Source: Ahaetulla prasina
Taxonomy: Eukaryota > Chordata > Lepidosauria > Squamata > Colubridae
Direction: 5' to 3'
DNA length: 64,000 nt
NCBI RefSeq assembly: GCF_028640845.1
Contig: NC_080546.1
Location: forward strand, 18,449,020 to 18,513,019
This document shows, piece by piece, positions 62,847 through 64,000 of this stretch; positions within the stretch are counted from its first letter, which is position 1; each line of letters opens with the position of its first letter. A model generated the notes under the pieces. It searched no databases and was not told where the DNA came from. It was given only the letters and a program-made list of their open reading frames with translations. The translations under genes and the position numbers were made by a program.

Positions 62847-63850
62847 TTAAGACCAAGGTCTCTGCAACTTCTGGTCCTCTTGAAGTTGTCTAATGACAGA
62901 TTTCATAAAATGTCAACTAGCCTAAGAAATAGAGAGGCCCTTTTGATTACTGCTGTTCCTCAGAGTGGAAAAATGAATGGATCAATGGTCTGAGAATATA
63001 AGTCACATGCATTAAATCCGTGATCTGAAATGATAGATACTATAAGTGTTTTCTAATGTTTTTGGAAGGCACCAGGTAATTTTTTTTTAAAAAAAGCCAT
63101 TCCTTGCTTTACCGAATTAACTAAATATTTTGCATTTACCCAAATGAGGAAGAATATCTTTCTGAATACTTTAGCAAACAAAATGAAAATCCTTGAAGCA
63201 CAAACATTTTTATAATTAGTTTCTAGCATGGTCAATTACTAACTGGCTGCTAATGCTGCTTAACAATCCATGTGCTATTAAAATTCATTTCCACTTGCAA
63301 TGTGTTTATCACTGTCCCCAATTCACCAAAGCACTTAACCTCAAGCAAGCTGGCTTTCCAGTTAAAGTAAATGGGTCTACTCAAGTGCTCACAGCTGGAA
63401 CATTTTTTTATATTATTATTATCTTGCTGAGGGCAAGCAAGTTTGGTATCTTGCATGATTGATCCATTAACAACTGCTAGATTTATATAGATCTGAGGAA
63501 CAAAATTAGGAGGCAGGCTTTGCTTTTCCTTTCAATGATCTATTGCCAATTCGTTTAATAGGAAGAAGCCACATTCTTTTTGCTTAACATTATTTCACTA
63601 TTATTTTAAGCATTGTTGCACCATAAACTTTCTTAAATACATAGTTCCATAACTTTCTGTTTTATTTTCCAACTTCTCCAACTTTTATGTTTTCAGAAGT
63701 GATTTAATAACAGCCCCCACAGTATGTAGTATATATAATATGATCAGTATGCAAAGCTTCATCAAGACAAAAGGATTAAATTTTAATATGGGGCAAATTA
63801 ACAAAAGAAGAGGAAGGGGAAACAAAGTTAGAAAGTAAGGATTTACACAA
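62847..63850. other. 1 kb without recognised feature
   Basis: AT-rich, unique-looking sequence. No gene was identified. Confidence 0.4.
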
Positions 63851-64000
63851 GGGATGGGCTTCAAAAATTTTAGCAAGGGGTTCTCTGCCCAGTTGCTGTG
63901 TGGGCGTGGCCATGGCGGGCATGGCCTAGTCAGCCTCCTGCACCGTGGTGGGGTCGGGCGGGCTTTTTTGCCTTCCCCTGGCTCTGGAGGCTTTCCTCAA
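63851..64000. mobile_element. hAT-like MITE, cut by window end
   Basis: GATGGGCTTCAAAAATTTTA and GGGGTTCTCTGCCCAGTTGC match the left half of the MITE at 52,169. The right end lies outside the window. Confidence 0.75.

Overview
The window looks like non-coding nuclear DNA of a squamate reptile, most likely an advanced (colubroid) snake. The clues are CR1-L3-like LINE 3' ends fused to GAATA pentanucleotide microsatellites, 3' ends of a bird/reptile-type CR1, tRNA-derived SINEs of squamate type, a SPIN-like hAT element, and a large hAT-like MITE family ending in GGTGGGTTTC/ACCCACCACTG. This is pattern recognition; no database search was possible. No complete host protein-coding gene is visible. 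The best host candidate is one possible exon at 12,137-12,352. The window is probably intergenic or lies in a very long intron.

Layout. 0.2-10 kb: CR1-L3 end, CR1/SINE composite, solo LTRs, palindromic hAT MITEs with 8-bp target duplications, a Tigger-like element, a SPIN-like element (7.04-7.51 kb) and an R4/Dong-type LINE fragment carrying the restriction-like endonuclease region beside a TAA repeat. 10-18 kb: more LINE ends, an LTR, the candidate exon and a very recent 662-bp tandem duplication. 18.1-19.3 kb: Penelope-like terminal inverted repeats and two hammerhead-ribozyme-like motifs among CA/TA microsatellites. 20.5-33 kb: solo LTRs, a 2-kb TA-flanked element with a nested LTR, SINEs, and a CR1 copy split by a MITE and an LTR. 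33-36 kb: an A-B-A' duplication containing a SINE. 38.4 kb: a hammerhead-like motif with a complete core on the minus strand. 38.6-44 kb: MITEs and LTRs of one family carrying internal short tandem repeats. 45-51 kb: minisatellites, an LTR and a triplicated rearrangement. 52.2-57.2 kb: a complete-length Ty3/gypsy retrotransposon (minus strand, 178-bp LTRs, 5-bp target duplication) inside a hAT MITE. It has an open gag-protease and an open integrase but a broken reverse transcriptase region. 58-64 kb: SINE, MITEs, a Tigger-like element, a truncated L2-like LINE with a 288-codon RT C-terminal frame, and another solo LTR.

The genes present are those of mobile elements. Their nesting gives a readable chronology (for example CR1, then MITE and LTR at 30.6-31.8 kb; MITE, then gypsy at 52-57 kb). 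The most interesting signal is a set of four hammerhead-like motifs of similar geometry in Penelope-like or unclassified repeats; two of them have plausible stem I pairing.
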